Shown one piece after another: positions 55,447 through 62,553 of a DNA stretch of 64,000 bases. The first letter of the stretch is position 1; each line of letters begins with the position of its first letter. The notes below the pieces were generated by a model. The model saw only the letters and a list, made by a program, of their open reading frames with translations, was not told where the DNA came from and searched no databases. The stretch is from a virus. The position numbers and the translations under genes were made by a program. The stretch covers positions 1 through 64,000 of IMG/VR virus record IMGVR_UViG_3300037042_001212; one strand, 5' to 3'.

Positions 55447-55638
55447 TCATATTGATTTATCCCTAACAAATAGTTTACTGATGGGTTTGCCCGAGACCAT
55501 CTCGATAATCCGCATACCTGTCCAGATGATACTAAACAGCGCCGCGATGGCAGGCAACATCTCAAAAAAAGCACCGAACGCTGTAAAGATTGAAGCGGCG
55601 TCAATGAGTGACTTTACTTGATCCGTGGGTTCCGTCAT
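55447..55638 (-). CDS. Probable class II holin-like membrane protein
   Basis: The 63-residue product MTEPTDQVKSLIDAASIFTA has one or two membrane segments, AFGAFFEMLPAIAALFSII then WTGMRIIEMVSG, and a basic end. The LPAIxxLxSIIWTxxRIxE pattern is like class II phage holins of T7-like phages. It lies apart from the main lysis cassette at 43387-44557, so it may be the true holin while the 157-residue protein has another role, or a second holin. Confidence 0.68.
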   Translation of the reverse strand: MTEPTDQVKSLIDAASIFTAFGAFFEMLPAIAALFSIIWTGMRIIEMVSGKPISKLFVRDKSI

Positions 55639-55639
55639 G

Positions 55640-55888
55640 TCAGCATTTCCATGCTCGAAGGCTCTTGTTAATTCTGCTGTTCGGGTCGTTCGCGGTCTTC
55701 TTGGAAGTCAGCTTCTTTTTCATACCGGACATTCTGGCACAGAAGCTGTCTTTCCTTGAGCCACCCTCGGGCTGCGGCGCTTTCAATCCGGGCTTTCCGG
55801 GATTGGCCGCGTTGTAAGAAGCCCTCCCTCTCGCGTTCAGACCACCCTTGGGGTTCTTGCCTTCTTTTCTTGTCCATGCTTGTGTCAA
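55640..55888 (-). CDS. DUF6321-like small basic protein (TTG start)
   Basis: The start is placed at TTG 55886-55888, which overlaps the previous stop (TTGA) and has GGAG 6 bases upstream. The 82-residue product includes GLNARGRASYNAANPGKPGL, KAPQPEGGSRKDSFCARMSG and KLTSKKTANDPNSRINKSLR. This is a strong match to the pattern I remember for DUF6321: (G)LxxxGRxxYN...GxLKAPxxxGxxxRRxSFCARMxGMKKKLTS. It is found in phages and large viruses; function is unknown, possibly DNA packaging. Confidence 0.85.
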   Translation of the reverse strand: MTQAWTRKEGKNPKGGLNARGRASYNAANPGKPGLKAPQPEGGSRKDSFCARMSGMKKKLTSKKTANDPNSRINKSLRAWKC

Positions 55889-56073
55889 TTTCCGCTCCAA
55901 ACTGGTTTCGGGTAAACGTCTTCCGTTTCTTCTACGAGGCCGCACTTGTCGCAAACATGGGTGAACGGCTTATCCTTATACTTAACACTGAACTTGTGCT
56001 GGAACTCACCGCCACAGTCACACATCAGGCGCTCTACCACCCAAGTAATCGGGGATACTGTTACGTTGCTCAC
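55885..56073 (-). CDS. Zinc-ribbon small protein
   Basis: The 62-residue product MSNVTVSPITWVVERLMCDC has Cys pairs MCDCGGEFQHKFSVKYKDKP and HVCDKCGLVEETEDVYP, a zinc ribbon. It overlaps the glycosyltransferase-like gene by ATGA and the DUF6321 gene by TTGA. Function is unknown. Confidence 0.76.
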   Translation of the reverse strand: MSNVTVSPITWVVERLMCDCGGEFQHKFSVKYKDKPFTHVCDKCGLVEETEDVYPKPVWSGN

Positions 56074-56822
56074 GCCGCGTCACTCATGGTTTGCTGCGAG
56101 ATCATGGACGGGTACAGCACGTCAGCACCAAAGTCGCTCTTATGCTCAATCACACCCATGTGACCCAGCTTGATAGTCGGGTCAACCCACACCTCAAACC
56201 CAGCCTCACGCGCACGATCACAGAAGAGGAAGTCCTCGCCAATCATGCCTTCAGGGGTAACCAAGAAGTCAAAGAAGCTGTAGAGCGTTTGCGGGCTGTT
56301 GGTATCCATATGCTTCCACTCAGGATGCTGTTCCGCCAGCGTGGTGAAGACTTGCTTCTGGATCATCATAAACCCAGTGGCCACGCGGAAAGCCCTAACA
56401 AGACCGTCTTCGTCCATCGTGACTTTGCCGCGAGCGCCGTTGATTCCGTCACCACCATCCAGCGACAGGATGTAGGTCTTCGGTTCTTTGCGGGCTAAGT
56501 AAGCACCGGCAACAATCCCACGGGTCTGGCCCCATGCCATCAACCGAATGACTGACTCAGGCTCAAACGTCATGTCCGCATCGATGAACATCAGGTGATC
56601 ACAATCAGACTCCAAGAACTGCTTGGCAATGACGTTACGCGCACGGGAGACAACAGAACAACCACAGATGCTATTCACCTGTATATCAATCCCGTGCTGC
56701 AACACGATCTGGCTGAGTTTCATCAACGAAACCGCCATGCTTACAGTTACTTTATGATCGTAAGCCGGAAGGCCAATCATCAGCTTCTTACCGGCCAGAT
56801 TAAACCCTTTGTTGGTTTGCAT
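56070..56822 (-). CDS. GT-A glycosyltransferase-like protein 2
   Basis: The 250-residue protein has KKLMIGLPAYDHKVTVSMAV, VVSRARNVIAKQFLESDCDH, and the D-x-D in LMFIDADMTFEPESVIRLMA. VATGFMMIQKQVFTTLAEQ and GEDFLFCDRAREAGFEVWVD (ED base motif) follow. These are the elements of GT2-like enzymes. It shares the order of motifs with the protein at 50671, though they are not close copies. It may glycosylate fibres or modify host receptors. A probable promoter at 56860-56887 precedes it. Confidence 0.82.
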   Translation of the reverse strand: MQTNKGFNLAGKKLMIGLPAYDHKVTVSMAVSLMKLSQIVLQHGIDIQVNSICGCSVVSRARNVIAKQFLESDCDHLMFIDADMTFEPESVIRLMAWGQTRGIVAGAYLARKEPKTYILSLDGGDGINGARGKVTMDEDGLVRAFRVATGFMMIQKQVFTTLAEQHPEWKHMDTNSPQTLYSFFDFLVTPEGMIGEDFLFCDRAREAGFEVWVDPTIKLGHMGVIEHKSDFGADVLYPSMISQQTMSDAA

Positions 56823-56859
56823 TGCGTTCCTATTTCGCAGGGGGGTAGTGTGCGTCCAT

Positions 56860-56887
56860 ATTATCCGTATTTCGAGCTAAGTTGCAA
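56860..56887 (-). promoter_or_regulatory. Possible leftward promoter before glycosyltransferase-like gene
   Basis: In the 70-base gap upstream of 56822, the reverse strand has TTGCAA (56882-56887) and GATAAT (56860-56865), 16 bases apart. GATAAT matches the -10 consensus in five positions and TTGCAA matches the -35 in four. It could give a separate late transcript. A chance match is possible. Confidence 0.4.
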
Positions 56888-56892
56888 CCCGC

Positions 56893-57699
56893 CTAATCGT
56901 CAAATATGTAGATCGGCCGCATGGCTGCAGGCGGCGCGTAGGTGCCTGTGTAGATACCACCGGGGCCGTAAATAACTCCCAAACGAACGTCAGCTTCTGC
57001 AGGATACGGTGAAAAGTAAACAAGAGTCGCGTTATTCCCGGTATAGGCATACGCCCCAGCGTTGGCCGTCAGGAACCGACCCCTTGCCAGTGACGCATTC
57101 TGACCCGTGTAGGCATAAGCTCCGGCGCTGGCAATAATCCCCCGAGCAACCTGCAGAATCGCTGACTGTCCGGTGTAGGCATAAGAGCCGGTGCTGGCAG
57201 TGAGAGTCCGCCCTCTGGACAGGGATGCGTTCTGACCGGTGTATGGGTAGCTCCCGGCATTGGCAGTGAGTGATTGGGCGACGTTTAGTGCTGCTGTCTG
57301 GCCCGTATACGCGTACGAACCAGCGTTGGCCGTTAGCGTGTAGTTAGTTGACCCAGCCGTGTAGGTGAGGTCTGCGGTCTGTCCGGTGTAGGCGTAAGCA
57401 CCGGCATTGGCAGTTAGGGCATATGCACGACCTAGAACTGCTGTCTGGCCTGTGTATGCGTAGGAGCCAGCGTTAGCGGTGAGGGAGTAGCTCCTCCCAA
57501 GCGTTGCTGTCTGACCGGTGTAGGCGTAAGAGCCTGCATTCGCCGTAAGCGTATACGCAACCGGCCCAACATCACTGATGTTGATCGGCGGATTCGGATC
57601 GTGCCCTGCGGTTCCCGGTTGCCACTGCCAGCTAGGTGCAAGCTGGTCGTTTTGCAGGAATACTGCAACGCCGTTAGGGGCTACTACCCTGTTTGTCAT
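56893..57699 (-). CDS. Repeat protein with eight TANAGSYAYTGQ units
   Basis: The 268-residue product has a short N-terminal domain (MTNRVVAPNGVAVFLQNDQL). Eight tandem units follow with core LTANAGSYAYTGQTAxL, period about 18 residues, separated by short spacers such as GRSYS and GRAYA. The C-terminal domain is RLGVIYGPGGIYTGTYAPPA. The repeats suggest stacked beta hairpins. Its place between capsid-region proteins and a glycosyltransferase-like gene suggests a virion surface protein. The DNA repeats should permit copy number change. Confidence 0.82.
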   Translation of the reverse strand: MTNRVVAPNGVAVFLQNDQLAPSWQWQPGTAGHDPNPPINISDVGPVAYTLTANAGSYAYTGQTATLGRSYSLTANAGSYAYTGQTAVLGRAYALTANAGAYAYTGQTADLTYTAGSTNYTLTANAGSYAYTGQTAALNVAQSLTANAGSYPYTGQNASLSRGRTLTASTGSYAYTGQSAILQVARGIIASAGAYAYTGQNASLARGRFLTANAGAYAYTGNNATLVYFSPYPAEADVRLGVIYGPGGIYTGTYAPPAAMRPIYIFDD

Positions 57700-57716
57700 G
57701 GGCTACCCCTTACGCG

Positions 57717-58853
57717 TCAGCCGCTAAGTAGCGTTATGAATCCCGCATAAGTCGTTGCAGTTGTGGCGCTCTTGAAGTATTCGAGGAACGTCAAGGCGGC
57801 ATCGTCGTAGATGCGCTCCAGATTGAACGACGAGTTAATACCGTCAAGAACGACTGACTGGTGGGCCACACCGGCGGCGGGAAGCAGTGCAATCGGGTGG
57901 GCGATCATCTGATCCACGTTACCGGTCGCTGCGGCGGACAGGTTGTGAACGGTGATGTTTCTCAGTCCGGTATCCCCGCTGTTCAACGGGTAAAACCAAA
58001 CAGGCTGCGTATACGGTATGGTGCCGACCGCCGAGGATACCCGAATTGCTAACGCTGACCCTGCTTCAGCGGTATTGCCGTCCTGATCCACATAAGTCAG
58101 GGTAAGGTTATTGGAGGTAGCGTTAAGAACGGTAGTGACATTAGCGGAGATAAAGTTCCCCGGCGCTGTCGTGGCAGTCTGATACCGCGTCGGAACACCG
58201 GACACCGCGACGTTGCCACTGGTCGCCATGTTGAAGTTGGCACCAAAAAGCAAGTCCACGAGCATCAGGCTCGTGCCACCGGCAAGGGTGTTGGTGCCAA
58301 TCCAGTTGACAAAGTGGAGCGTGTCGCCCACACCAGCATTAAACTGTTTCAAAGCGCCGGTGGTTGCGTTGGTGTATACAGTTCCGCCCGGGGCAACGGC
58401 AGCAACTGCGCCGGAGCTTGGGAGTGTGGCATTACGCCACAGCCATTGCGAGGAGCCAATCGCTGGCGCAGTTGCGCCGACCTTCTGATAAATCGATGTC
58501 TGCTTCTTACTGCTAACCGTGGCTTCCGAGATCATGTCGGACAGTGAGGTGAACCCGGCGTTTAAACTGCCATGCCGAACCCGTGCGGCTCGCTTTACCC
58601 GGCCTGCGATGTAATCAACCAGATTGCCGTAATAGCCGCCACGTATGGGGCCGCAGAAATCGCCATCCCCGCAGGCGTAGACGCGCCCGGGAACACCAGC
58701 AATAGGCACGGGAGGGCCATACCAACCCTTCATCCGCTTCGATATGGACTCCACTTCTTCCGCCCCAAGCCAACGCTCCAGCTTCTGCGCCGGGGTGGCC
58801 CTAACCAGATAGCGGTCAATATCGAGGGTGTTGTCGCTGAATACAGTTTTCAT
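57717..58853 (-). CDS. Virion protein, tandem duplicate 1
   Basis: The start is placed at ATG 58851-58853, overlapping the upstream stop (TAATG). The 378-residue product begins MKTVFSDNTLDIDRYLVRAT then PAQKLERWLGAEEVESISKR. It is clearly a paralog of 58853-60031: it shares PAQKLERWLG, GVPTRYQTATTAPGNF, LTYVDQDGN, SAVGTIPYT and NLERIY with conservative changes. Virion proteins with a central beta-rich domain containing GVPTRYQTAT are common in phages of this type. Function is unknown, possibly a capsid-associated or fibre-base protein. Confidence 0.82.
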   Translation of the reverse strand: MKTVFSDNTLDIDRYLVRATPAQKLERWLGAEEVESISKRMKGWYGPPVPIAGVPGRVYACGDGDFCGPIRGGYYGNLVDYIAGRVKRAARVRHGSLNAGFTSLSDMISEATVSSKKQTSIYQKVGATAPAIGSSQWLWRNATLPSSGAVAAVAPGGTVYTNATTGALKQFNAGVGDTLHFVNWIGTNTLAGGTSLMLVDLLFGANFNMATSGNVAVSGVPTRYQTATTAPGNFISANVTTVLNATSNNLTLTYVDQDGNTAEAGSALAIRVSSAVGTIPYTQPVWFYPLNSGDTGLRNITVHNLSAAATGNVDQMIAHPIALLPAAGVAHQSVVLDGINSSFNLERIYDDAALTFLEYFKSATTATTYAGFITLLSG

Positions 58854-60031
58854 TAGCCACTCGCAAGCATGATGGTTCCGGTATAGGAAGTCGCCCCAGT
58901 CCCGCCCTTGTAGAACTCCATCAAGGCCAAGCAAGCGCCATTATATACGCGCTCAAATTGAAACGCGCTATTTACGCCGTCAATGACAGACCATGCTTGG
59001 CCGGTGATAGCGCCCCCCTGATTGATTGGAATGATAGCCAAAGGATGGGCGATCATACGGGCTACATAGCCGCCGTTTCCTGCGCTGAAGGCGATGTTTG
59101 TTGCGTTACGCAAGCCAGTATCACCAGCGTTTAAGTTAACAAACCAAATTGGCGGGGTATGCGGAATAGTCCCGACTGCAGAGTTGATTCGGATTGGAAG
59201 CACCGTAGCCATGGCTTCAGGGGCATTGCCATCCTGATCGACGTAGGTGACAGTTAGGTTGGCAGCGGTAGCGCCTAGCGTCGCAGTAGTATCGCCAGAC
59301 ATAAAGTTTCCGGGAGCGGTAGTCGCTGTTTGATACCTTGTCGGAACACCGGTGATGGGGTTGCTCGTCACGTTGTATTGGACGTTGGCGTCCCACAGAT
59401 AATCCACCAACATCAAAGAGCCACAGGCTGCGGTTTGAGCGCCAACGCCAGCGCCACTGATGAAGAATGTAGTATTTGTTCCGGCATCTGATATTTGCCT
59501 GAACCCGCCGACAGACGTATTGGTGTAGGCGGTGCCCCCGGGCGTGGTTGCAACGGAACCCGGAGCAGCCCTTTGGATTGGAACGGCCCCTTGGTGAAAC
59601 AACCATGCTGATGCGGATGCAGAGGGCTGGGTAACGCCGGTCTTGTAGAAGTTGAACTTCTGACCAAGGCCACCGTATTTTACGTCGTTAATGAGGGCTT
59701 CCAGCGAAGCAAAGCCCGAGTTTAACTGATACTGAGGACGCGCAGAGACTCGCAGGAAATTGCGAACTCGTGAAGCAGAGAATTCGAGAAGATTACCAAA
59801 GTAACCGCCATAAATAGGGCCGCAGAAATCACCGCCTGCACAGGCATACACCCTCCCCGGAATACCAGCGACAGGAATTGGCGGGCCATACCAATTCCGC
59901 ATCTTCATTGAAATGCCTTCGACGGTCTCAGTCCCAAGCCAACGCTCCAGCTTTTGGGCTGGCGTAGCTCTCAACAAATACCTGTCGAGGTCAACGGTGT
60001 TACCTGAAAATACGCTCTTTACGCTACGCAA
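58853..60031 (-). CDS. Virion protein, tandem duplicate 2 (TTG start)
   Basis: The 392-residue product opens RSVKSVFSGNTVDLDRYLLR and continues PAQKLERWLGTETVEGISMK. The frame opens at a TTG at 60029-60031 without a strong ribosome site; the position equal to the ATG of the paralog is a GTA, so TTG is the best start. Paralogous segments match 57717-58853 along the whole length. Its stop overlaps the start of that gene. Divergence is large, so the duplication is old or one copy came from another phage. Confidence 0.8.
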   Translation of the reverse strand: MRSVKSVFSGNTVDLDRYLLRATPAQKLERWLGTETVEGISMKMRNWYGPPIPVAGIPGRVYACAGGDFCGPIYGGYFGNLLEFSASRVRNFLRVSARPQYQLNSGFASLEALINDVKYGGLGQKFNFYKTGVTQPSASASAWLFHQGAVPIQRAAPGSVATTPGGTAYTNTSVGGFRQISDAGTNTTFFISGAGVGAQTAACGSLMLVDYLWDANVQYNVTSNPITGVPTRYQTATTAPGNFMSGDTTATLGATAANLTVTYVDQDGNAPEAMATVLPIRINSAVGTIPHTPPIWFVNLNAGDTGLRNATNIAFSAGNGGYVARMIAHPLAIIPINQGGAITGQAWSVIDGVNSAFQFERVYNGACLALMEFYKGGTGATSYTGTIMLASG

Positions 60032-60228
60032 GGGCCAGCCCAGTCTTCAACGGGCTCCGGAACCACCCAAGAGCCAGAGCCATCAGGAACCGGATTAGGT
60101 GAACCGTAATCCGGGTGAACAAACTCAATAGTAACGCCGCACAAGGAGCAGTTGAAAGTTACCCCGTGTGGTGCGTCAGAAACTACTGAGAAATTATGGG
60201 CCAACTGTGAAGACTCCGTTCGCGGCAT
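60019..60228 (-). CDS. Small protein with Cys pair
   Basis: The 69-residue product SSQLAHNFSVVSDAPHGVTF has a Cys pair in NCSLCGVTIEFVHPDYG and an acidic end EPVEDWAGPCVA. The ATG at 60226-60228 has no ribosome site; a TTG eight codons later (with GGAG upstream) is an alternative. It overlaps the preceding gene by 35 bases and the next by 13 bases. Function is unknown. Confidence 0.62.
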   Translation of the reverse strand: MPRTESSQLAHNFSVVSDAPHGVTFNCSLCGVTIEFVHPDYGSPNPVPDGSGSWVVPEPVEDWAGPCVA

Positions 60229-60613
60229 CCAACGTCACGGCAAACGTATCGCCTGAAGTCAGCGTGATGGACGAGCCGTAGTCCCAGTAAGCAATTGGCT
60301 GCAAAGTCGTGCTGTTCCAGAGAATCGCGTAGCGAAGCGGCCCAACGGAGCCGGTGGCCGTCCACGTTGTCGGGGAGTTCAGCACCAGCTTATAGACCCC
60401 AGCCGTCTGCGTGGATGTAGACGTTGTGGCAGGACTGCCCCCTGCTGTGTACCCGTTACCGGTAGCAAGGTCAGTCGTGCCTGAAGTGAAGGTAGTGTCG
60501 GCGATGTTGACAGTATTCGCCAAAGCAACATACCACGCATTGGTTCCAGCGTTGATCCCTTCGACAAGGAACTCAACACCAGAGGTGTATTTGACATAAG
60601 AAGCGGTTGGCAT
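60194..60613 (-). CDS. Beta-rich virion protein, paralog 3 of 3
   Basis: The 139-residue product MPTASYVKYTSGVEFLVEGI has AWYVALANTVNIADTTFTSG, GNGYTAGGSPATTS and ends GDTFAVTLDAANGVFTVGP. The NGYTAGG motif, the preceding YxVALxxT strand and DYGSSITLTSGDTFAVT mark it as a distant relative of 50048 and 51441. It probably forms a small beta-sandwich of the virion surface. Confidence 0.8.
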   Translation of the reverse strand: MPTASYVKYTSGVEFLVEGINAGTNAWYVALANTVNIADTTFTSGTTDLATGNGYTAGGSPATTSTSTQTAGVYKLVLNSPTTWTATGSVGPLRYAILWNSTTLQPIAYWDYGSSITLTSGDTFAVTLDAANGVFTVGP

Positions 60614-60614
60614 T

Positions 60615-60956
60615 TCAGATTTCCTCTAGAAGAAAGGTGACAGCCACCTCGGCGGCTTCACTCAAATTCACAATCAGTGAGGCATCGACTGCACCGGTGG
60701 TCATTTGCCTCTTGCTAATCGCATACACCCTGTATTTCTCCTGCGCCCCGAGAAATATCTTGATCAACGGAGACGCCGCCGAACCGGGGTCATTGATAGC
60801 GTAGCTCCATCGCAATCGAACGCGCTTGCCTGATGCCGGGGTGTATATAGTCGTGCTACCGGATGCAATGATAGTGCCGACAATATGAGTAAACTCTTGT
60901 TCAGCACTGTCACCGTCATAGTAGTAGCTCATGCCACTGCCGACTACCCCAGCCAT
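60615..60956 (-). CDS. Small virion protein
   Basis: The 113-residue product begins VVGSGMSYYYDGDSAEQEFT, then IYTPASGKRVRLRWSYAIND and ends AAEVAVTFLLEEI. The pattern TPxSGKRVRLRWxYAINDP is common in small phage virion proteins between capsid and fibre genes. It is probably beta-rich. Function is unknown. Confidence 0.75.
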   Translation of the reverse strand: MAGVVGSGMSYYYDGDSAEQEFTHIVGTIIASGSTTIYTPASGKRVRLRWSYAINDPGSAASPLIKIFLGAQEKYRVYAISKRQMTTGAVDASLIVNLSEAAEVAVTFLLEEI

Positions 60957-60957
60957 A

Positions 60958-61476
60958 TCAGCCGATCTTCGCTTTCAGGCTTTCAAGTGCGTCTTCGATT
61001 GACTTCTTCTTGGCTTCAAGCGCCGTAATCTCAACTTCGAGATCGGCCTTCTGCTGCTTGGCCTCGGCGTTGGCCTTGGCTTTTGCAACAGCGGCTTCAC
61101 GCTCTACGGACTGCAACTCGGAACCGGCAGCGGTAGCCTTCGCTTTGATGCGGGCAACCTCCACCTCAACCTCTTCGTCAATCTTAACGATGTGAGCCTT
61201 GGCGTCAGCAACATACTTATCGTATCCGCTCTTGGCTTCGGCTTGGCTCTCATTCAGCTTCTGGATGTTCGCGGCAACGGACTCACGAACCGGATCGATG
61301 CGGGCCTCTTCGTCAGCAATTTTCTGCTGGACAGCTTGAAGCTGCCGTTCGATGGTAGCAACACCGCGCTTTAACTCTTCCTCACGATCAGCGGCCTCAA
61401 TAACCGCAGGCAAAGCCTGAAGCATCGGTGCCCACAGATCGTAAAACTTCTGAAGCTCTCTTGGATTGAGATTCAT
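60958..61476 (-). CDS. Coiled-coil virion-region protein
   Basis: The ATG at 61474-61476 has AGAGG 6 bases upstream (the frame opens 6 bases earlier at a GTG). The 172-residue product is almost entirely heptad coil: DREEELKRGVATIERQLQAV, then AEAKSGYDKYVADAKAHIVK and ADLEVEITALEAKKKSIEDA. It may be a scaffold or long helical virion protein, or a protein packaged with the capsid. No enzyme motif is seen. Confidence 0.75.
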   Translation of the reverse strand: MNLNPRELQKFYDLWAPMLQALPAVIEAADREEELKRGVATIERQLQAVQQKIADEEARIDPVRESVAANIQKLNESQAEAKSGYDKYVADAKAHIVKIDEEVEVEVARIKAKATAAGSELQSVEREAAVAKAKANAEAKQQKADLEVEITALEAKKKSIEDALESLKAKIG

Positions 61477-61484
61477 GCTCACCT

Positions 61485-61820
61485 CTAACCGTTAGCCACG
61501 CCAGCCTGCACAGCGGTCATTGTTGCGGTTCCGCTTGCCCAGACAGTCACATTAAGTCGAATCGCCGTCACCGGGTAGGCGTAGTTTCCGTCGAACGAGG
61601 TCGTTTTATTGACCATCGTTGCGTGGGAAAACCAGTTTGCCGTAGCCGGATCAAACGTGGAAGACCAGATATCGTCAAACGTATGCTGCACCGTGTAGGT
61701 CAGGGAAGCGCCAGCACTGAGGCTGACGCCAATACCGATGTTAAACGGCGAGATGTACTGGTCGAGCGGGATGGTGTTGGATGCCGCAACCGCGCCAACT
61801 GTTACTCGAATGGGTCTCAC
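61485..61820 (-). CDS. Small beta-rich virion protein
   Basis: The 111-residue product MRPIRVTVGAVAASNTIPLD has GIGVSLSAGASLTYTVQHTF and FDDIWSSTFDPATANWFSHA, ending TATMTAVQAGVANG. I recall it as a common small beta-sandwich virion protein (pattern LTYTVQHTxDD). It likely decorates the capsid or tail. Confidence 0.78.
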   Translation of the reverse strand: MRPIRVTVGAVAASNTIPLDQYISPFNIGIGVSLSAGASLTYTVQHTFDDIWSSTFDPATANWFSHATMVNKTTSFDGNYAYPVTAIRLNVTVWASGTATMTAVQAGVANG

Positions 61821-61832
61821 GACACCCCCTTA

Positions 61833-62372
61833 TTAGGACGTAGCAAACGGAGTAGCGACGACGCCAGAACCCAGAGCAACACCGTTGACCATGTACTTCA
61901 GCGCGTCGATGGCGAAAATCTCCACCCACGTACCAGCAACGCCACCGGTGGTGCCACCATTGAAGTTGATGAAGTCATCCGAAGCGCCAGCGATAAATCC
62001 TACAACAGCACCAGAAGTGTCGGTGTCAATTGACAAAACAGAACCAACAAACTTGTCTGTGCCGTCCGTGCCGATCTTCAGGCTGCTGGTGGCGATGGTG
62101 GTCGGAACCCAGATCGTGTAGACCACACCTTCGTTGTTCAGGGTGTTCGGGTCATTACCCGGGCCGGAGGCGGAGGTGTTGGCCGAGGCAATGATCGGCG
62201 GCAGGGTCAGTACTACGTCCGCCGCCAGAGTGCCGCCAACGGCGATGATGCGACCGGCGTGAGCGGTGGGGTTCAGGGTGGTGCTGGAAGTGATCGTAAC
62301 AATGGTGGACGGGCCTTGCTGAAACAAACCGCCAAGCGAGCGGATCGGGCCGTCAAAAGACGTAATAGCCAT
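61833..62372 (-). CDS. Capsid-decoration-like virion protein
   Basis: The 179-residue product MAITSFDGPIRSLGGLFQQG has TSSTTLNPTAHAGRIIAVGG and ADVVLTLPPIIA, then VSVDTDTSG-like strands and TWVEIFAIDALKYMVNGVAL. It is a Thr/Gly-rich beta protein just downstream of the major capsid gene. Its size and place fit a head decoration or fibre protein. Function is inferred. Confidence 0.75.
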   Translation of the reverse strand: MAITSFDGPIRSLGGLFQQGPSTIVTITSSTTLNPTAHAGRIIAVGGTLAADVVLTLPPIIASANTSASGPGNDPNTLNNEGVVYTIWVPTTIATSSLKIGTDGTDKFVGSVLSIDTDTSGAVVGFIAGASDDFINFNGGTTGGVAGTWVEIFAIDALKYMVNGVALGSGVVATPFATS

Positions 62373-62462
62373 GAATATCTCCTAGTGTGTTAGCACATCC
62401 GCATAGAGTCTCTAACAAGTCTGCTGGGGCAGTCGCTATGCGTAAAAAATCCCAGATAAAAG

Positions 62463-62538
62463 AACAAGGGTGGCTGCGTGGTAACGGGCTTATCGTTCCT
62501 GTCCACACTCCAGATGCTGCCAGATCACCACCCTTGTT
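62463..62538 (-). terminator. Long-loop inverted repeat after the capsid gene
   Basis: AACAAGGGTGG (62463-62473) and CCACCCTTGTT (62528-62538) form an 11-bp inverted repeat around a 54-base centre. On the leftward transcript the stem is followed by CTTTTATC and, further on, six U. It lies in the 181-base gap downstream of the major capsid gene and could end or attenuate that abundant message. The loop is unusually long for an intrinsic terminator. Confidence 0.45.
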
Positions 62539-62553
62539 TACATCATACTACAG

